In this document: positions 1 through 8,609 of the stretch, one piece after another
How positions within the stretch are numbered: the stretch's first letter is position 1
How the letters are laid out: each line of letters begins with the position of its first letter
DNA from: JAGPUQ01 sp947084925
Lineage (GTDB): Bacteria; Pseudomonadota; Gammaproteobacteria; Pseudomonadales; Porticoccaceae
Assembly (NCBI GenBank): GCA_947084925.1
Contig: CAMTUJ010000026.1
Coordinates: forward strand, 1 to 64,000
Length of the DNA: 64,000 nucleotides
Reading direction: 5' to 3'
Notes under the pieces: generated by a model
What the model saw: the letters and a program-made list of their open reading frames with translations, nothing else
What the model was told of the DNA's origin: nothing
The model's database searches: none
Translations under genes and position numbers: made by a program

Positions 1-1
1 G

Positions 2-853
2 GAGCGCTGGCTGGCGCCGCTGATGAACGGCGAGATCCGCTCCGCCTTCCTGATGACCGAGCCCCAGGTGGCCTCCTCCGACGCCACCAATATCGAGACC
101 CGCATCGTCCGGGACGGGGACCACTATGTGATCAATGGCCGCAAATGGTTTTCGTCGGGCGTTCACGATCCGCGCTGCAAAATCTGGATCGTGATGGGCA
201 AGACCGACCCGACCGCCTCGCCGCACATGCAGCAGTCGATGATCCTGGTCGAGCCCGAGACGCCCGGCATCACCGTGGAGCGCTGGGTGCCGGTCTTCGG
301 TTACGACGACGCGCCGCACGGTCACGCCCAGGTGCTGTTCGAAAATGTGCGGGTGCCCGCGTCCAACCTGCTGCTGGGCGAAGGGCGCGGCTTCGAGATC
401 GCCCAGGGTCGCCTGGGACCGGGCCGCATTCACCACTGCATGCGCGTCATCGGTGTCGCCGAAAAAGCGCTGCAACTCATGTGCGAGCGCGCACTGAATC
501 GCGTCGCCTTCGGCAAGAAACTGTCGGAGCAGACCGTGTGGCTCGAACGCATCGCCGACGCCCGCATCAATATCGAGATGGCACGCCTGCTGACCCTCAA
601 GGCCGCCTATATGATGGACACCGTGGGCAACAAGGTGGCGAAGATGGAAATCGCCATGATCAAGGTGGCCGCGCCCAACCTTGCGCTCAAGATCATCGAC
701 GACGCCATTCAGGTGTTCGGCGGCGCGGGCGTGACCGAGGACGTGGGTCTCGCGCGGGCCTGGGCCCACACCCGTGTCCTGCGCATCGCCGACGGTCCGG
801 ACGAAGTCCATCGCAACCAGATTGCGCGGCTCGAACTGAAAAAATACCGGTAA
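2..853 (+). CDS. Acyl-CoA dehydrogenase family protein, 3' part only
   Basis: This is the C-terminal portion of an acyl-CoA dehydrogenase, a flavoenzyme that makes the 2,3 double bond in acyl-CoA at the start of beta-oxidation. The reading frame is open from base 2, upstream of the first internal ATG at 23, so the gene begins outside the window. Visible family features are the FLMTEP segment of the middle beta domain just after the window edge, the FGKKLSEQ stretch in the C-terminal helical domain, and the FGGAGVTED and DGPDEVHRNQIA segments near the end that contact FAD. The sequence style resembles the ACAD10/11-like subgroup, but substrate length cannot be read from it. It ends at a TAA and is followed by a clear terminator hairpin. 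The FAD and acyl-CoA assignments rest on family knowledge. Confidence 0.93.
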   Translation, partial: ERWLAPLMNGEIRSAFLMTEPQVASSDATNIETRIVRDGDHYVINGRKWFSSGVHDPRCKIWIVMGKTDPTASPHMQQSMILVEPETPGITVERWVPVFGYDDAPHGHAQVLFENVRVPASNLLLGEGRGFEIAQGRLGPGRIHHCMRVIGVAEKALQLMCERALNRVAFGKKLSEQTVWLERIADARINIEMARLLTLKAAYMMDTVGNKVAKMEIAMIKVAAPNLALKIIDDAIQVFGGAGVTEDVGLARAWAHTRVLRIADGPDEVHRNQIARLELKKYR

Positions 854-876
854 ACCAGCATCGGTGTTTGAATCGC

Positions 877-901
877 AAGGCTCGCTTCGGCGGGCCTTTT
901 T
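877..901 (+). terminator. Rho-independent terminator after the acyl-CoA dehydrogenase
   Basis: A 9-bp stem (877-885 pairing with 890-898, one G-T wobble) closes on a TTCG tetraloop and runs into a short T tract ending at 901. It begins 23 bases after the stop codon, so it should end the dehydrogenase transcript and separate it from the oxidoreductase gene at 1070. Confidence 0.85.
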
Positions 902-1069
902 ATTGGGCGTGTTTTACTGGTGTTGTTTTGGCGGGGTTGTTTTTGTGATGGCGTTTGACCGCAACCGGAGGCAAGCTACCGGTTTCACGTGGATGCCTCG
1001 TGCGCAGCGCAGTGGGGCGACCAGCGGGAAAATACCCGGAAAAATGCGATAAAAATAAGGAGAACCACG

Positions 1070-2137
1070 ATGAAATTCGGCGCCTTCATGATGCCCAACA
1101 ATCCGCCCGAGCGCGGGATTGGCGCGGGGCATCGCCACAACCTCGACTACATCGGCTTTCTTGACCGTGTCGGTTTCGACGAAGTCTGGATCGGCGAGCA
1201 CTACACCACGCCCTGGGAACCCTGTCCGTCGCCCGATCTGCTGATCGCCCAGGCCATCGACCGCACCGAGCGGATCACCTTTGCCAGCGGCGCATTTTTG
1301 TTGCCCTATCACCATCCCGCTGAACTGGCGCAACGCATCGCCTATCTCGATCACATGGCCCAGGGTCGGTTGATCGTCGGCGTCGGTGCGGGCGGCTTTC
1401 CCGGTGACTGGGCCATGTTCGATGTGGACGCGATGGCCGGGCAAAATCGCCGCATGATGGCGGAGGCGCTCGACATCATGGTGCGCTTCTGGACCAGCGA
1501 TGGTCCCTTCGAGCATCGCGGCGAGTTCTGGACCGCGCGCCGGCCGGCGGACGATCCGCCGACCCGGTTTCACCTGCAACCGTACCAGCAACCGCATCCG
1601 CCCATCGCCATAACGGCGCTGAGTCCCGGGTCCTCTTCCCTCAAACTTGCCGGTGCCGGCGGTTACCTGCCCGCGTGCATCGGTCTTGGCGACGGCTATC
1701 TGCGCGATAACTGGCGCATCGTTGCGGAGGCCGCGGACGCGGCCGGGCGCACGGCGAAGCGTGCGGACTGGCGGCTGGGCCGCGATGTGTTCGTGGCCGA
1801 AACCGACCGCGAGGCACGGCGGCTGGCGCTCGACGGACCGATCGGCCGCGTCTGGCGGGAGTACCTGCTGCCCCTGTTCAAACAGTTCGGCATGACCGGA
1901 GTCATGAAGCACCAACCGGATGTCACGGACGCCGATGTCACGGTGGAATATCTGGCCGATCACAACTGGCTGGTGGGTTCGCCCGCGACGGTGGCCGACA
2001 AGCTGGCGCGTTTGCAGCAGGAGTCGGGCGGCTTTGGCGGTCTGCTCACCATGGCCTACGACCATCTCGATCACCTGACGGCGTGGCGCGAATCCAAGCA
2101 GGCGTTCATGACCGAGGTGGCGCCCCGGTTCAGATAG
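1070..2137 (+). CDS. LLM class (luciferase-like) flavin-dependent oxidoreductase
   Basis: A 355-residue TIM-barrel protein of the bacterial luciferase-like monooxygenase family, which uses reduced FMN or F420. The start is the ATG at 1070, preceded by an AAGGAG ribosome binding site at 1057-1062; a longer in-frame ORF from 989 lacks such a site. Typical features are the N-terminal MKFGAFMMP strand, the FDEVWIGEHY segment, the YHHPAELAQRIAYLDHM segment and the GRLIVGVGAG loop that lines the flavin pocket. The style is that of alkanal or limonene monooxygenase-like members. A second LLM protein sits at 3534 on the same strand, with a sulfur-metabolism gene between them on the other strand. The substrate is unknown; a monooxygenase acting on lipid or terpene-like compounds fits the neighbourhood but is inference. 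Confidence 0.88.
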   Translation: MKFGAFMMPNNPPERGIGAGHRHNLDYIGFLDRVGFDEVWIGEHYTTPWEPCPSPDLLIAQAIDRTERITFASGAFLLPYHHPAELAQRIAYLDHMAQGRLIVGVGAGGFPGDWAMFDVDAMAGQNRRMMAEALDIMVRFWTSDGPFEHRGEFWTARRPADDPPTRFHLQPYQQPHPPIAITALSPGSSSLKLAGAGGYLPACIGLGDGYLRDNWRIVAEAADAAGRTAKRADWRLGRDVFVAETDREARRLALDGPIGRVWREYLLPLFKQFGMTGVMKHQPDVTDADVTVEYLADHNWLVGSPATVADKLARLQQESGGFGGLLTMAYDHLDHLTAWRESKQAFMTEVAPRFR

Positions 2138-2185
2138 CTCGGTCTTCCTCGGCGGGGGCAGGAACCCGTCAGGAACAAGGCACCG

Positions 2186-2207
2186 GATGCCCGTTTCCAC
2201 GGGCATC
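2186..2207. repeat. REP-like hairpin between convergent genes
   Basis: A perfect 9-bp inverted repeat (GATGCCCGT with its complement) closes on a TTCC loop. The same sequence core and the same loop recur at 4790-4809, which suggests a dispersed extragenic repeat family rather than a gene-specific terminator. It lies between the convergent genes ending at 2137 and 2229 and could also serve as a bidirectional transcription stop. Confidence 0.6.
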
Positions 2208-2228
2208 GCGGATTTTCAGAGGTGCGCT

Positions 2229-3311
2229 TCAGCCGCTCACTCCACCCACCACGGTGTGACCACCGGCGCGCCAGCGCAACATCCCGCCGGTGAGATTGGC
2301 GACGCGCTCGATGCCGGCGCGCTGCAGCAGCACGGTGGCCTGGGCGGAACGGCCGCCGGAGCGGCATACCGTCACCACGGGTTTGTCGGTGGCGATCTCG
2401 GCGATCCGTGCCGACAGCGTGCCCAGCGGGATCAACTGCGCACCCGGGATATGCCCGAGCGGACCTTCGAACTCATCGGGTTCGCGCACATCCAGCACCT
2501 GCACCGCTTCCAGATGCTCTTCCAGCCAGCGGGGATCGATCTCCCAGAGCCCGGCGAAGGTATAGGTCAGAGGCGCCCAGTGCGGCGCGTCGTCCGGTAC
2601 CGCGCCGGTGTCGGGACGGCCGCACTTCAGGTTGGCAGGCACCGCGATAGCGATTTTCTTGGGATGCGCCAGGTTGAGATTGTTCATGTAGCCGGCAAAA
2701 TCCGCTTCGCTGATCTGCCCGCCGCAGCGCGGGTTGTAGCGCTTTTCCTCGCCGACGCTGGTGACGGTCAGACCGTGATAGTCATGGCCTGGATAGAGTC
2801 GGGTGGTATCGGGCAGGGAAAAGATCTGCATATGGATGGAGCGGTACAGGCGTCCGGCATCGCCCTGCTGGAAATCCGTGCGGCCGCATCCGCGAATCAG
2901 CAAGGCATCGCCCGTGAAGGCCATGCTTTCATCGTCGAGCACATAGCTGAGGCAGCCGTTGGTGTGGCCGGGGGTCTCGCGGACCTCGAGATAGCGCGCG
3001 CCAAACTGGACGTGCTCGCCCTGGCGCAGATAGCGGTCGGCGCCTTCGACGCCGGAATTGGCGGCGATCAGAATGTCGGCGCCGGTGCGCTGCTTGAGCA
3101 GCCAGGCGCTGGTGACGTGGTCGGCGTGGCAGTGGGTGTCCAGTACCGCGGTCAGCTTGAGCCCAAGCTCCGCGATCAGCGCGGTGTCGCGGCGCGCCTG
3201 CTCGAACACCGGGTCGATGAGCACCGCGGCGCCGCTGTCGCTGTCGCCGAGCAGATAGGTATAGGTGGACGATTCCTGGTCGAACAATTGGCGAAAGATA
3301 AGCATTCCCAT
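2229..3311 (-). CDS. Persulfide dioxygenase (ETHE1-like) fused to a rhodanese domain
   Basis: A 360-residue two-domain enzyme. Residues 1 to about 240 form a metallo-beta-lactamase fold of the ETHE1/sulfur dioxygenase type: the THCHADH metal motif, PGHTNG, and the TGDALLIRGCGRTDF segment with the metal-bridging Asp. Residues from about 255 onward are a rhodanese domain with the active-site loop CRSGGRS, whose Cys carries the sulfane sulfur. Fusions of this size are known to oxidise glutathione persulfide to sulfite and to move sulfur to or from thiosulfate, detoxifying sulfide in the cytoplasm. There is no signal peptide. It is transcribed towards the first LLM gene and away from the second. 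Domain identities are seen directly; the reaction is from family knowledge. Confidence 0.92.
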   Translation of the reverse strand: MGMLIFRQLFDQESSTYTYLLGDSDSGAAVLIDPVFEQARRDTALIAELGLKLTAVLDTHCHADHVTSAWLLKQRTGADILIAANSGVEGADRYLRQGEHVQFGARYLEVRETPGHTNGCLSYVLDDESMAFTGDALLIRGCGRTDFQQGDAGRLYRSIHMQIFSLPDTTRLYPGHDYHGLTVTSVGEEKRYNPRCGGQISEADFAGYMNNLNLAHPKKIAIAVPANLKCGRPDTGAVPDDAPHWAPLTYTFAGLWEIDPRWLEEHLEAVQVLDVREPDEFEGPLGHIPGAQLIPLGTLSARIAEIATDKPVVTVCRSGGRSAQATVLLQRAGIERVANLTGGMLRWRAGGHTVVGGVSG

Positions 3312-3533
3312 GTCCTCGTGATCGGGCGGCGGTGTAGGTCCGATTCTAGGGCAAGTGGCCGGTCATGGCGACGCGGGGTCAGGCCGATGTTCTGCGCCAG
3401 GTCATGGCGCCGGGCGATTTGGTCCGACGCTTCGGCCCGACTGGCGACCGGGTGTGGTATGGGGTAAGTTACGCCGCCCGAAGATTTCCCCTACCCCCGC
3501 GCCGCCCGGCGGCACTACCCCAGGAGACATCCG

Positions 3534-4616
3534 ATGGAATGCGGCATACAGATGCTGTTCCAGAACCCCGGCAACCTCAGCGATGAGGAGGTCTACACCG
3601 CGGAACTCAAGCTCGCCAAACTGGCCGAGCCTTTCGGTTTCGATTCGATCTGGTGCGTCGAACACCATTTCACCGACTACACCATGTGCCCCGATGTCAC
3701 CCAGTTTCTGAGCTACATGGCCGGCTGCACCAGCCGCATCAAGCTCGGCACCGGCGCGGTGATTCTGCCCTGGCACGATCCCCTGCGCGTGGCGGAAGAG
3801 ATCGCGCTGCTCGACTACTACAGCAACGGCCGCACCATTCTCGGCATGGGCCGTGGGCTGGCGCGCCTGGAGTACGAAGGGTTCCGCGAGGACATGAACC
3901 AGAGCCGCACCAAGTTCAACGAAGCCGCCCGGATGATCACCACGGCGCTCGAAACCGGATTCGCGGAATACGATGGCGAAGTGGTCAAGCAGCCCCGCGT
4001 CGAAATCCGCCCGCGCCCGCTGAAAAGCTTTGCCGGTCGCACCTTCTCGGTGGCGATGTCGCCCGATTCCATCGATGCCGGCGCCGAGCTCGGCTCCCAG
4101 ATCATGCTGTTCATGCAGCGTCCCATCGAGCAGATGGCCGCCGAAGTGAACCGCTACCGGGAGCTGTACCGCAAGCACCAGGGACGCGAACCGCTGCCGG
4201 TACTGTGCAACGATTTCATCATCTGCGACGACAGCGCCGAGCGCGCCGAGGAGATGGCGCGCAAGTACATCGCCGCCTATTTCCTCACCGCCGCCAACCA
4301 CTACGAGATGGCGGGTTCGCACTTCGCCGGCACCAAGGGCTACGCCGCCTACGGCGACGCGGCCAGGATGCTGCAGGAACTCGGGCTCGACAAGGTGGCG
4401 GATGCCTTCGTCGATTTCCAGATCTGGGGCACGCCACAGCAGATATTCGAAAAACTCGAAACACGCCAGAAGGACCTCGGCGATTTCCAGCTCAACGGCT
4501 GCTTCAGTTTTGCCGGCATGCCCTATGACTATGTCGAGCGCAGCATGAAGCTGTACGGCGCGCGCTGTATCCCCGAGCTGCATAACTGGAAAAGCCCGAA
4601 CGCCAGCGCCGCTTGA
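3534..4616 (+). CDS. LLM class (luciferase-like) flavin-dependent oxidoreductase
   Basis: A 360-residue luciferase-like monooxygenase. It shows the N-terminal strand with FQNPGN, the FGFDSIWCVEHHFTDY segment, the GTGAVILPWHDPLRVAEE segment and the RTILGMGRGLARLEYEGF flavin-binding loop. The start ATG at 3534 follows a CCAGGAGACATCCG stretch, so an AGGAG site is well placed. It is only distantly similar to the LLM protein at 1070 by eye and probably has another substrate. The upstream region is divergent from the persulfide dioxygenase gene, so the two may share a control region at 3312-3533. After its stop lies the repeat-bearing region leading into the restriction island. Function beyond flavin-dependent oxidation is not determined. 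Confidence 0.88.
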   Translation: MECGIQMLFQNPGNLSDEEVYTAELKLAKLAEPFGFDSIWCVEHHFTDYTMCPDVTQFLSYMAGCTSRIKLGTGAVILPWHDPLRVAEEIALLDYYSNGRTILGMGRGLARLEYEGFREDMNQSRTKFNEAARMITTALETGFAEYDGEVVKQPRVEIRPRPLKSFAGRTFSVAMSPDSIDAGAELGSQIMLFMQRPIEQMAAEVNRYRELYRKHQGREPLPVLCNDFIICDDSAERAEEMARKYIAAYFLTAANHYEMAGSHFAGTKGYAAYGDAARMLQELGLDKVADAFVDFQIWGTPQQIFEKLETRQKDLGDFQLNGCFSFAGMPYDYVERSMKLYGARCIPELHNWKSPNASAA

Positions 4617-4938
4617 CGGGTTGGTGTTGCCGACAGGTGCGCGGACTCTGGTGGTTGCACGGCAGCGCCACCGGACCGCGCCGTCGAGCGCGATGTGCTG
4701 CAAGCGGCACACGCCTAGGGATGCTCTGAATAACCACTTAATCGTCGTTCCCGCGCAGGCGGGAACCCAGGAATATCAGGGTCTTCTGGATGCCCGCTTC
4801 CGCGGGCATGACGGTTTTCAGACTATCCCTAACGGTGAAGTTAGACGCTCCTGAATGGTCATGCATCTTTCTTAACGCGGCATTCCCGCGCGCCGGAAAG
4901 AGGCCAAACACCCGAACGATGACGAGAGCGCTCCCCGG
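4617..4938. other. Intergenic boundary region before the restriction island
   Basis: About 320 bases without a convincing gene. The first part is featureless GC-rich sequence, the middle carries the double hairpin repeat at 4747-4809, and the last 130 bases are comparatively AT-rich and would hold the hsdM promoter, which I could not pin to clear -35 and -10 boxes. The change in composition marks a plausible left edge of the acquired island. Confidence 0.5.
4747..4809. repeat. REP-like element with two adjacent hairpins
   Basis: Two perfect 8-bp stems lie 23 bases apart: GTTCCCGC/GCGGGAAC with a GCAG loop at 4747-4766, and ATGCCCGC/GCGGGCAT with a TTCC loop at 4790-4809. The outer parts are roughly inverted relative to each other, so the whole can fold as one larger imperfect stem. 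The right half matches the hairpin at 2186-2207. This is the look of the common extragenic GGGAA-type palindromic repeats of proteobacteria. Confidence 0.7.
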
Positions 4939-7116
4939 ATGAATTTGCAGTTACACGAACAACTGAAAGGCCACATCTGGGAAATTGCCAATCGCCTGCG
5001 CGGACCCTACCGTCCGCCGCAATACCGGCTGGTCATGTTGCCCATCGTTGTACTGCGCCGGCTGGATTGCGTGCTGGAGCCGACCAAGGACGCCGTGCTC
5101 AAGCAATATGCCAAGCTCACCGCGCAGGATATGCCGGACAGTGCGATGGAAAGGCTGCTCGGGCGCGCGGCGGACCCGGCCCGCAAGCATCCGCTCTACA
5201 ACACCAGCCCGTTCACCTTCGCACGTCTGCTGGGCGATGCCGAGAACATCGCGCCGAACCTGGTCGCCTACATCAACGGCTTTTCGCCCACCGCACGCGC
5301 CATCTTCGAGCGGTTCAAGTTCACCGACCAGATCGAAAAGCTGGACGCCAGCAACCGGCTGTTCACCCTCGTCAGGGCGATGGCCGATGTGGACCTGCAC
5401 CCCGACCGCATCGACAACTTGCAGATGGGCTATTTGTTCGAGCATCTGGTGATGCGCTTCAACGAACAGGCCAACGAAGAGGCCGGCGACCACTTCACCC
5501 CGCGTGAGGTCATCCGCCTGATGGCGAACCTCGTCTACACCGGCGAGCGGGACGTCTACACGCCGGGCATCTACCGCACGATCTACGACCCCGCCTGTGG
5601 CACGGGCGGGATGCTGTCGGAATCCGAGAAGTTCATTCTCGACCAGAACCGCCAGGCCAACCTCGCCCTGTTCGGGCAGGAGTACAACGACGAGTCCTGG
5701 GCCATCTGCTGCTCGGACATGCTGATCAAGGACGAGGACACCGGCAGTATTGTGCTGGGCGACACGCTGGGCGACGGCAAGACGCGCGACGGCTTCGAGG
5801 GCAAGCAATTCCACTACCTGCTCGCCAACCCGCCCTTTGGCGTGGAATGGAAGGACCAGAAAACGGTCGTCGAGAAGGAGCACAACGAAATGGGCTTCTC
5901 CGGCCGCTTCGGCGCCGGGCTGCCGGCCATCAACGACGGCTCGCTGCTGTTCCTCCAGCACATGATTGCCAAGATGCACCCCTACAGGGAAGGGGATGAC
6001 GACGCGGTCGGCTCCAGGATCGCCATCGTCTTCAACGGCTCGCCGCTGTTTTCTGGCGATGCCGGGTCGGGGCCGTCGAACATCCGCCGCTGGATCATCG
6101 AGAACGACTGGCTCGACGCCATCGTTGCGCTGCCCGACCAGCTTTTCTACAACACCGGCATCTTCACCTATGTCTGGCTGGTCACCAACCGCAAGCCACC
6201 CGAGCGGCGTGGCAAGGTGCAGTTGATCGACGGCACGCGCTTTTTCCAGCGCATGAAAAAGAGCCTCAACAACAAGCGCAACGAGATCACCGAAGACCAG
6301 ATCCGCCACCTCACCCGCCTCTATGGCAACCACCGCGACGGCGAGACCGCGGACGTTCGGATCAACGGCGACACCGAAACCCGCGTCGTTTCCCGCATCT
6401 TCGAGAATCGCGAGTTCGGCTTCCTCAAGGTCACGGTGGAGCGCCCCTTGCGCATGAACTTCGAGGCGACGGAGCAGCGCATCGCCAGGCTGGACGAGCA
6501 GACCGCCTTCGCCAACCTCGCCACGTCAAAGAAACGCAAGGACGACAAGGCGGCGGCGCGCGAGATCGAGGCAGGCCGCGTGCTGCAAAACGCCATCCGC
6601 GAAGCCTTGGCCACGCTGGAAGCCAAGGGCCGTTACCGGGACCGCGAGGCGTTCGACGCCGATCTGGGGGCTGCCGCCAAACGCGCCGATGTGAAACTCG
6701 CCGCGCCCGTCAAAAAGGCGATCTTCGCCGCGCTGGGCGAGCGCGACCCGGACGCCGAGATGTGCCGCGACGCCAAGGGCCGGCCGGAGCCGGACAGCGA
6801 CTTGCGCGACACCGAGAACATCCCGCTGCCCGCGGGCACCGTCCTGCCGCTGCCCATGCCGTTCGGGCCTGACAAGCCCAATGACAAGCTGGTCGAGGCG
6901 TTCCGCGATTGTGTAGACGCCTACATGGCGCGCGAAGTGCTGCCCCATGTGCCCGATGCCTGGGTGGACTACGACAAGACCAAGATCGGTTACGAAATCC
7001 CCATCAACCGGCATTTCTATGTCTACAAGCCGCCGCGCCCACTAGACGAGATCGAGACGGAGATTACCGCGCTGGAAGGGGAGATCGCGGGCTTGTTGAA
7101 GGGCCTGGTTGCATGA
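4939..7116 (+). CDS. hsdM: Type I restriction-modification system DNA methyltransferase subunit (M)
   Basis: A 725-residue N6-adenine methyltransferase. The N-terminal HsdM helical domain is followed by the catalytic domain with the SAM-binding motif DPACGTGGM near residue 217 and the catalytic NPPF motif at residues 297-300. The C-terminal 200 residues form a charged, partly helical extension that makes it longer than the classical 500-residue HsdM. With HsdS it methylates the recognition sequence, and it is also part of the restriction complex. The stop overlaps the hsdS ATG by four bases (ATGA), so the two are translationally coupled. It is the first gene of an operon hsdM-hsdS-(Xre/ImmA)-(PIN-like)-hsdR. 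Confidence 0.96.
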   Translation: MNLQLHEQLKGHIWEIANRLRGPYRPPQYRLVMLPIVVLRRLDCVLEPTKDAVLKQYAKLTAQDMPDSAMERLLGRAADPARKHPLYNTSPFTFARLLGDAENIAPNLVAYINGFSPTARAIFERFKFTDQIEKLDASNRLFTLVRAMADVDLHPDRIDNLQMGYLFEHLVMRFNEQANEEAGDHFTPREVIRLMANLVYTGERDVYTPGIYRTIYDPACGTGGMLSESEKFILDQNRQANLALFGQEYNDESWAICCSDMLIKDEDTGSIVLGDTLGDGKTRDGFEGKQFHYLLANPPFGVEWKDQKTVVEKEHNEMGFSGRFGAGLPAINDGSLLFLQHMIAKMHPYREGDDDAVGSRIAIVFNGSPLFSGDAGSGPSNIRRWIIENDWLDAIVALPDQLFYNTGIFTYVWLVTNRKPPERRGKVQLIDGTRFFQRMKKSLNNKRNEITEDQIRHLTRLYGNHRDGETADVRINGDTETRVVSRIFENREFGFLKVTVERPLRMNFEATEQRIARLDEQTAFANLATSKKRKDDKAAAREIEAGRVLQNAIREALATLEAKGRYRDREAFDADLGAAAKRADVKLAAPVKKAIFAALGERDPDAEMCRDAKGRPEPDSDLRDTENIPLPAGTVLPLPMPFGPDKPNDKLVEAFRDCVDAYMAREVLPHVPDAWVDYDKTKIGYEIPINRHFYVYKPPRPLDEIETEITALEGEIAGLLKGLVA

Positions 7117-8609
7117 CGACCGTACCCGAGGAGGTCCAAAAGGCTTACGGCTCGCTCCCGACTGGATGGCGGCTTGAAAAACTCAAGTTCTTTTCAGAAG
7201 TGCGCAACAGCAATGTGGACAAGACGATTGTCGATGACGAGGAGCCGGTTTGGCTGTGCAATTATACCGACGTCTATTACAACGACCGGATCACCCCCGA
7301 CATAGAGTTCATGCAGGGCTCCGCGACCGAAGCGGAAATCGAGAAGTTCCGGCTTAAGCGCGGTCAGGTAATCATCACGAAGGACAGCGAAGGTTGGAAC
7401 GACATCGGTATCCCCGCGCTCGTCACGGAAGACATGCCCGACGTGCTCTGTGGCTATCACCTGTCCGTTTTCGAGCCAGGCACTGAACTGGACGGTGGGT
7501 TCCTCGCTTGGCTCTGCCGCTCCGAGCCGTTGAATGACCAGTTCAAAACAGCCGCGAACGGAGTAACCCGATTCGGTCTCGGGCAATACCCGATGAAGAA
7601 CGCTTTTGTTGCGCTCCCACCCCTCGAAACCCAGCGGCGGATTGCGCGGTTTCTGGATGAGAAGACGGCGCGGATCGACGGGCTCATCGAGAAGAAGCGC
7701 GCGCTGCTTGACCGGCTGGCCGAAAAGCGTCAGGCCCTCATCACCCGCGCCGTCACCAAGGGCCTGACAAATTTGCCGGGAGCTAATTTGAACGCCGCCA
7801 CCGGCGGCGGCCCGAAGGGCGAGGGCATGGATAGCCCGAGTAGCCCCGCCGCCCCCATGAAACCCTCGGGCATCGACTGGCTCGGCGACATCCCAGCGCA
7901 TTGGGGCAAGCGACGGCTTCGGTTTGATGCCCATTTGAACCCGCTAAAATCAAAGCTCGCTCTGCCCGCCGATACCGAAGTGTCCTTCGTCCCCATGGAC
8001 GCAGTCGGAGAGCACGGCGGGCTACAATTAAATGAAACGCGACCCATCGGAGAAATCTACAACGGATATACGTACTTCGCGGACGGCGATATCTGCATCG
8101 CTAAAATCACTCCGTGCTTTGAGAACGGCAAAGGCGCGTTGGCTCGGGGTCTGACGAATGGGGTCGCCTTTGGAACGACCGAGTTGCACGTCATTCGTCC
8201 GCTTCCCGGTCTCGATGCGCATTTTCTCTTCTACATGACGATTGCGCATGATTTCCGCTCTTTTGGCGAAGCCGAGATGCTCGGAGCAGGCGGGCAAAAG
8301 CGCGTTCCCGAGGAGTTTTTGAAAGACTGGCGCGCGCCGCTCCCACCCCCCGAAATCCAGCGGAAGATTGTGCAGTTCCTGGATGAGGCAACCGCACAAA
8401 TTCGGGCACAATCCGAACGCATCGAAAGGTCGATAGACCCTGCTAAACGAATACCGCTCCACACTCATCACCGCCGCCGTCACCGGAAAGCTCGACTTGG
8501 AGGCCACCTGATGTCCGGCCACACCGAACTCGATTTTGAAATCGCCATTGAAGCCGATCTGACCGGCGATGCTTGGGTGGCTACAATGGCTCCGGAGGTG
8601 GTGTCATGA
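7113..8609 (+). CDS. hsdS: Type I restriction-modification specificity subunit (S), frameshifted near its end
   Basis: HsdS dictates the DNA sequence bound by the type I enzyme. Two target recognition domains are present, each followed by a conserved helical region: PPLETQRRIARFLDEKT near residue 170 and PPPEIQRKIVQFLDEAT near residue 410. The start ATG overlaps the hsdM stop. The frame as read runs to 8609 (498 residues), but its last 56 residues are not HsdS-like. Reading one base on from about 8440 restores the expected ending LLNEYRSTLITAAVTGKLDL and a stop at 8509-8511. An extra C in the CCC at 8438-8440 therefore shifts the frame, replaces the last 23 residues, and reads through a relic of hsdR. 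It may be a real mutation or a sequence error; activity of the protein is uncertain. Confidence 0.88.
   Translation: MTTVPEEVQKAYGSLPTGWRLEKLKFFSEVRNSNVDKTIVDDEEPVWLCNYTDVYYNDRITPDIEFMQGSATEAEIEKFRLKRGQVIITKDSEGWNDIGIPALVTEDMPDVLCGYHLSVFEPGTELDGGFLAWLCRSEPLNDQFKTAANGVTRFGLGQYPMKNAFVALPPLETQRRIARFLDEKTARIDGLIEKKRALLDRLAEKRQALITRAVTKGLTNLPGANLNAATGGGPKGEGMDSPSSPAAPMKPSGIDWLGDIPAHWGKRRLRFDAHLNPLKSKLALPADTEVSFVPMDAVGEHGGLQLNETRPIGEIYNGYTYFADGDICIAKITPCFENGKGALARGLTNGVAFGTTELHVIRPLPGLDAHFLFYMTIAHDFRSFGEAEMLGAGGQKRVPEEFLKDWRAPLPPPEIQRKIVQFLDEATAQIRAQSERIERSIDPAKRIPLHTHHRRRHRKARLGGHLMSGHTELDFEIAIEADLTGDAWVATMAPEVVS
8511..8609 (+). other. Relic of the hsdR 5' end, readable as a 32-residue ORF
   Basis: An ATG at 8511 overlaps the expected hsdS stop (TGATG). 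It opens a short frame beginning MSGHTELDFEIAIEADLTG, which matches the start of HsdR at 10276 (MPGHTEHDFETAIEAGLIG) at 14 of 19 residues and 45 of 57 bases by my hand alignment. After that the similarity ends and the frame stops at 8609, overlapping the ATG of the next gene. It looks like the original hsdR start, left behind when the two-gene module came between hsdS and hsdR, or a partial duplication. The 79% identity says the two copies are not a fresh duplication. In the current sequence it is in frame with the shifted hsdS. Confidence 0.75.

Noticed and set aside
4617..4938. A tRNA or attachment site at the left edge of the restriction island
   Set aside because: No cloverleaf or direct repeat matching the right edge near 13360-13400 could be found by eye.
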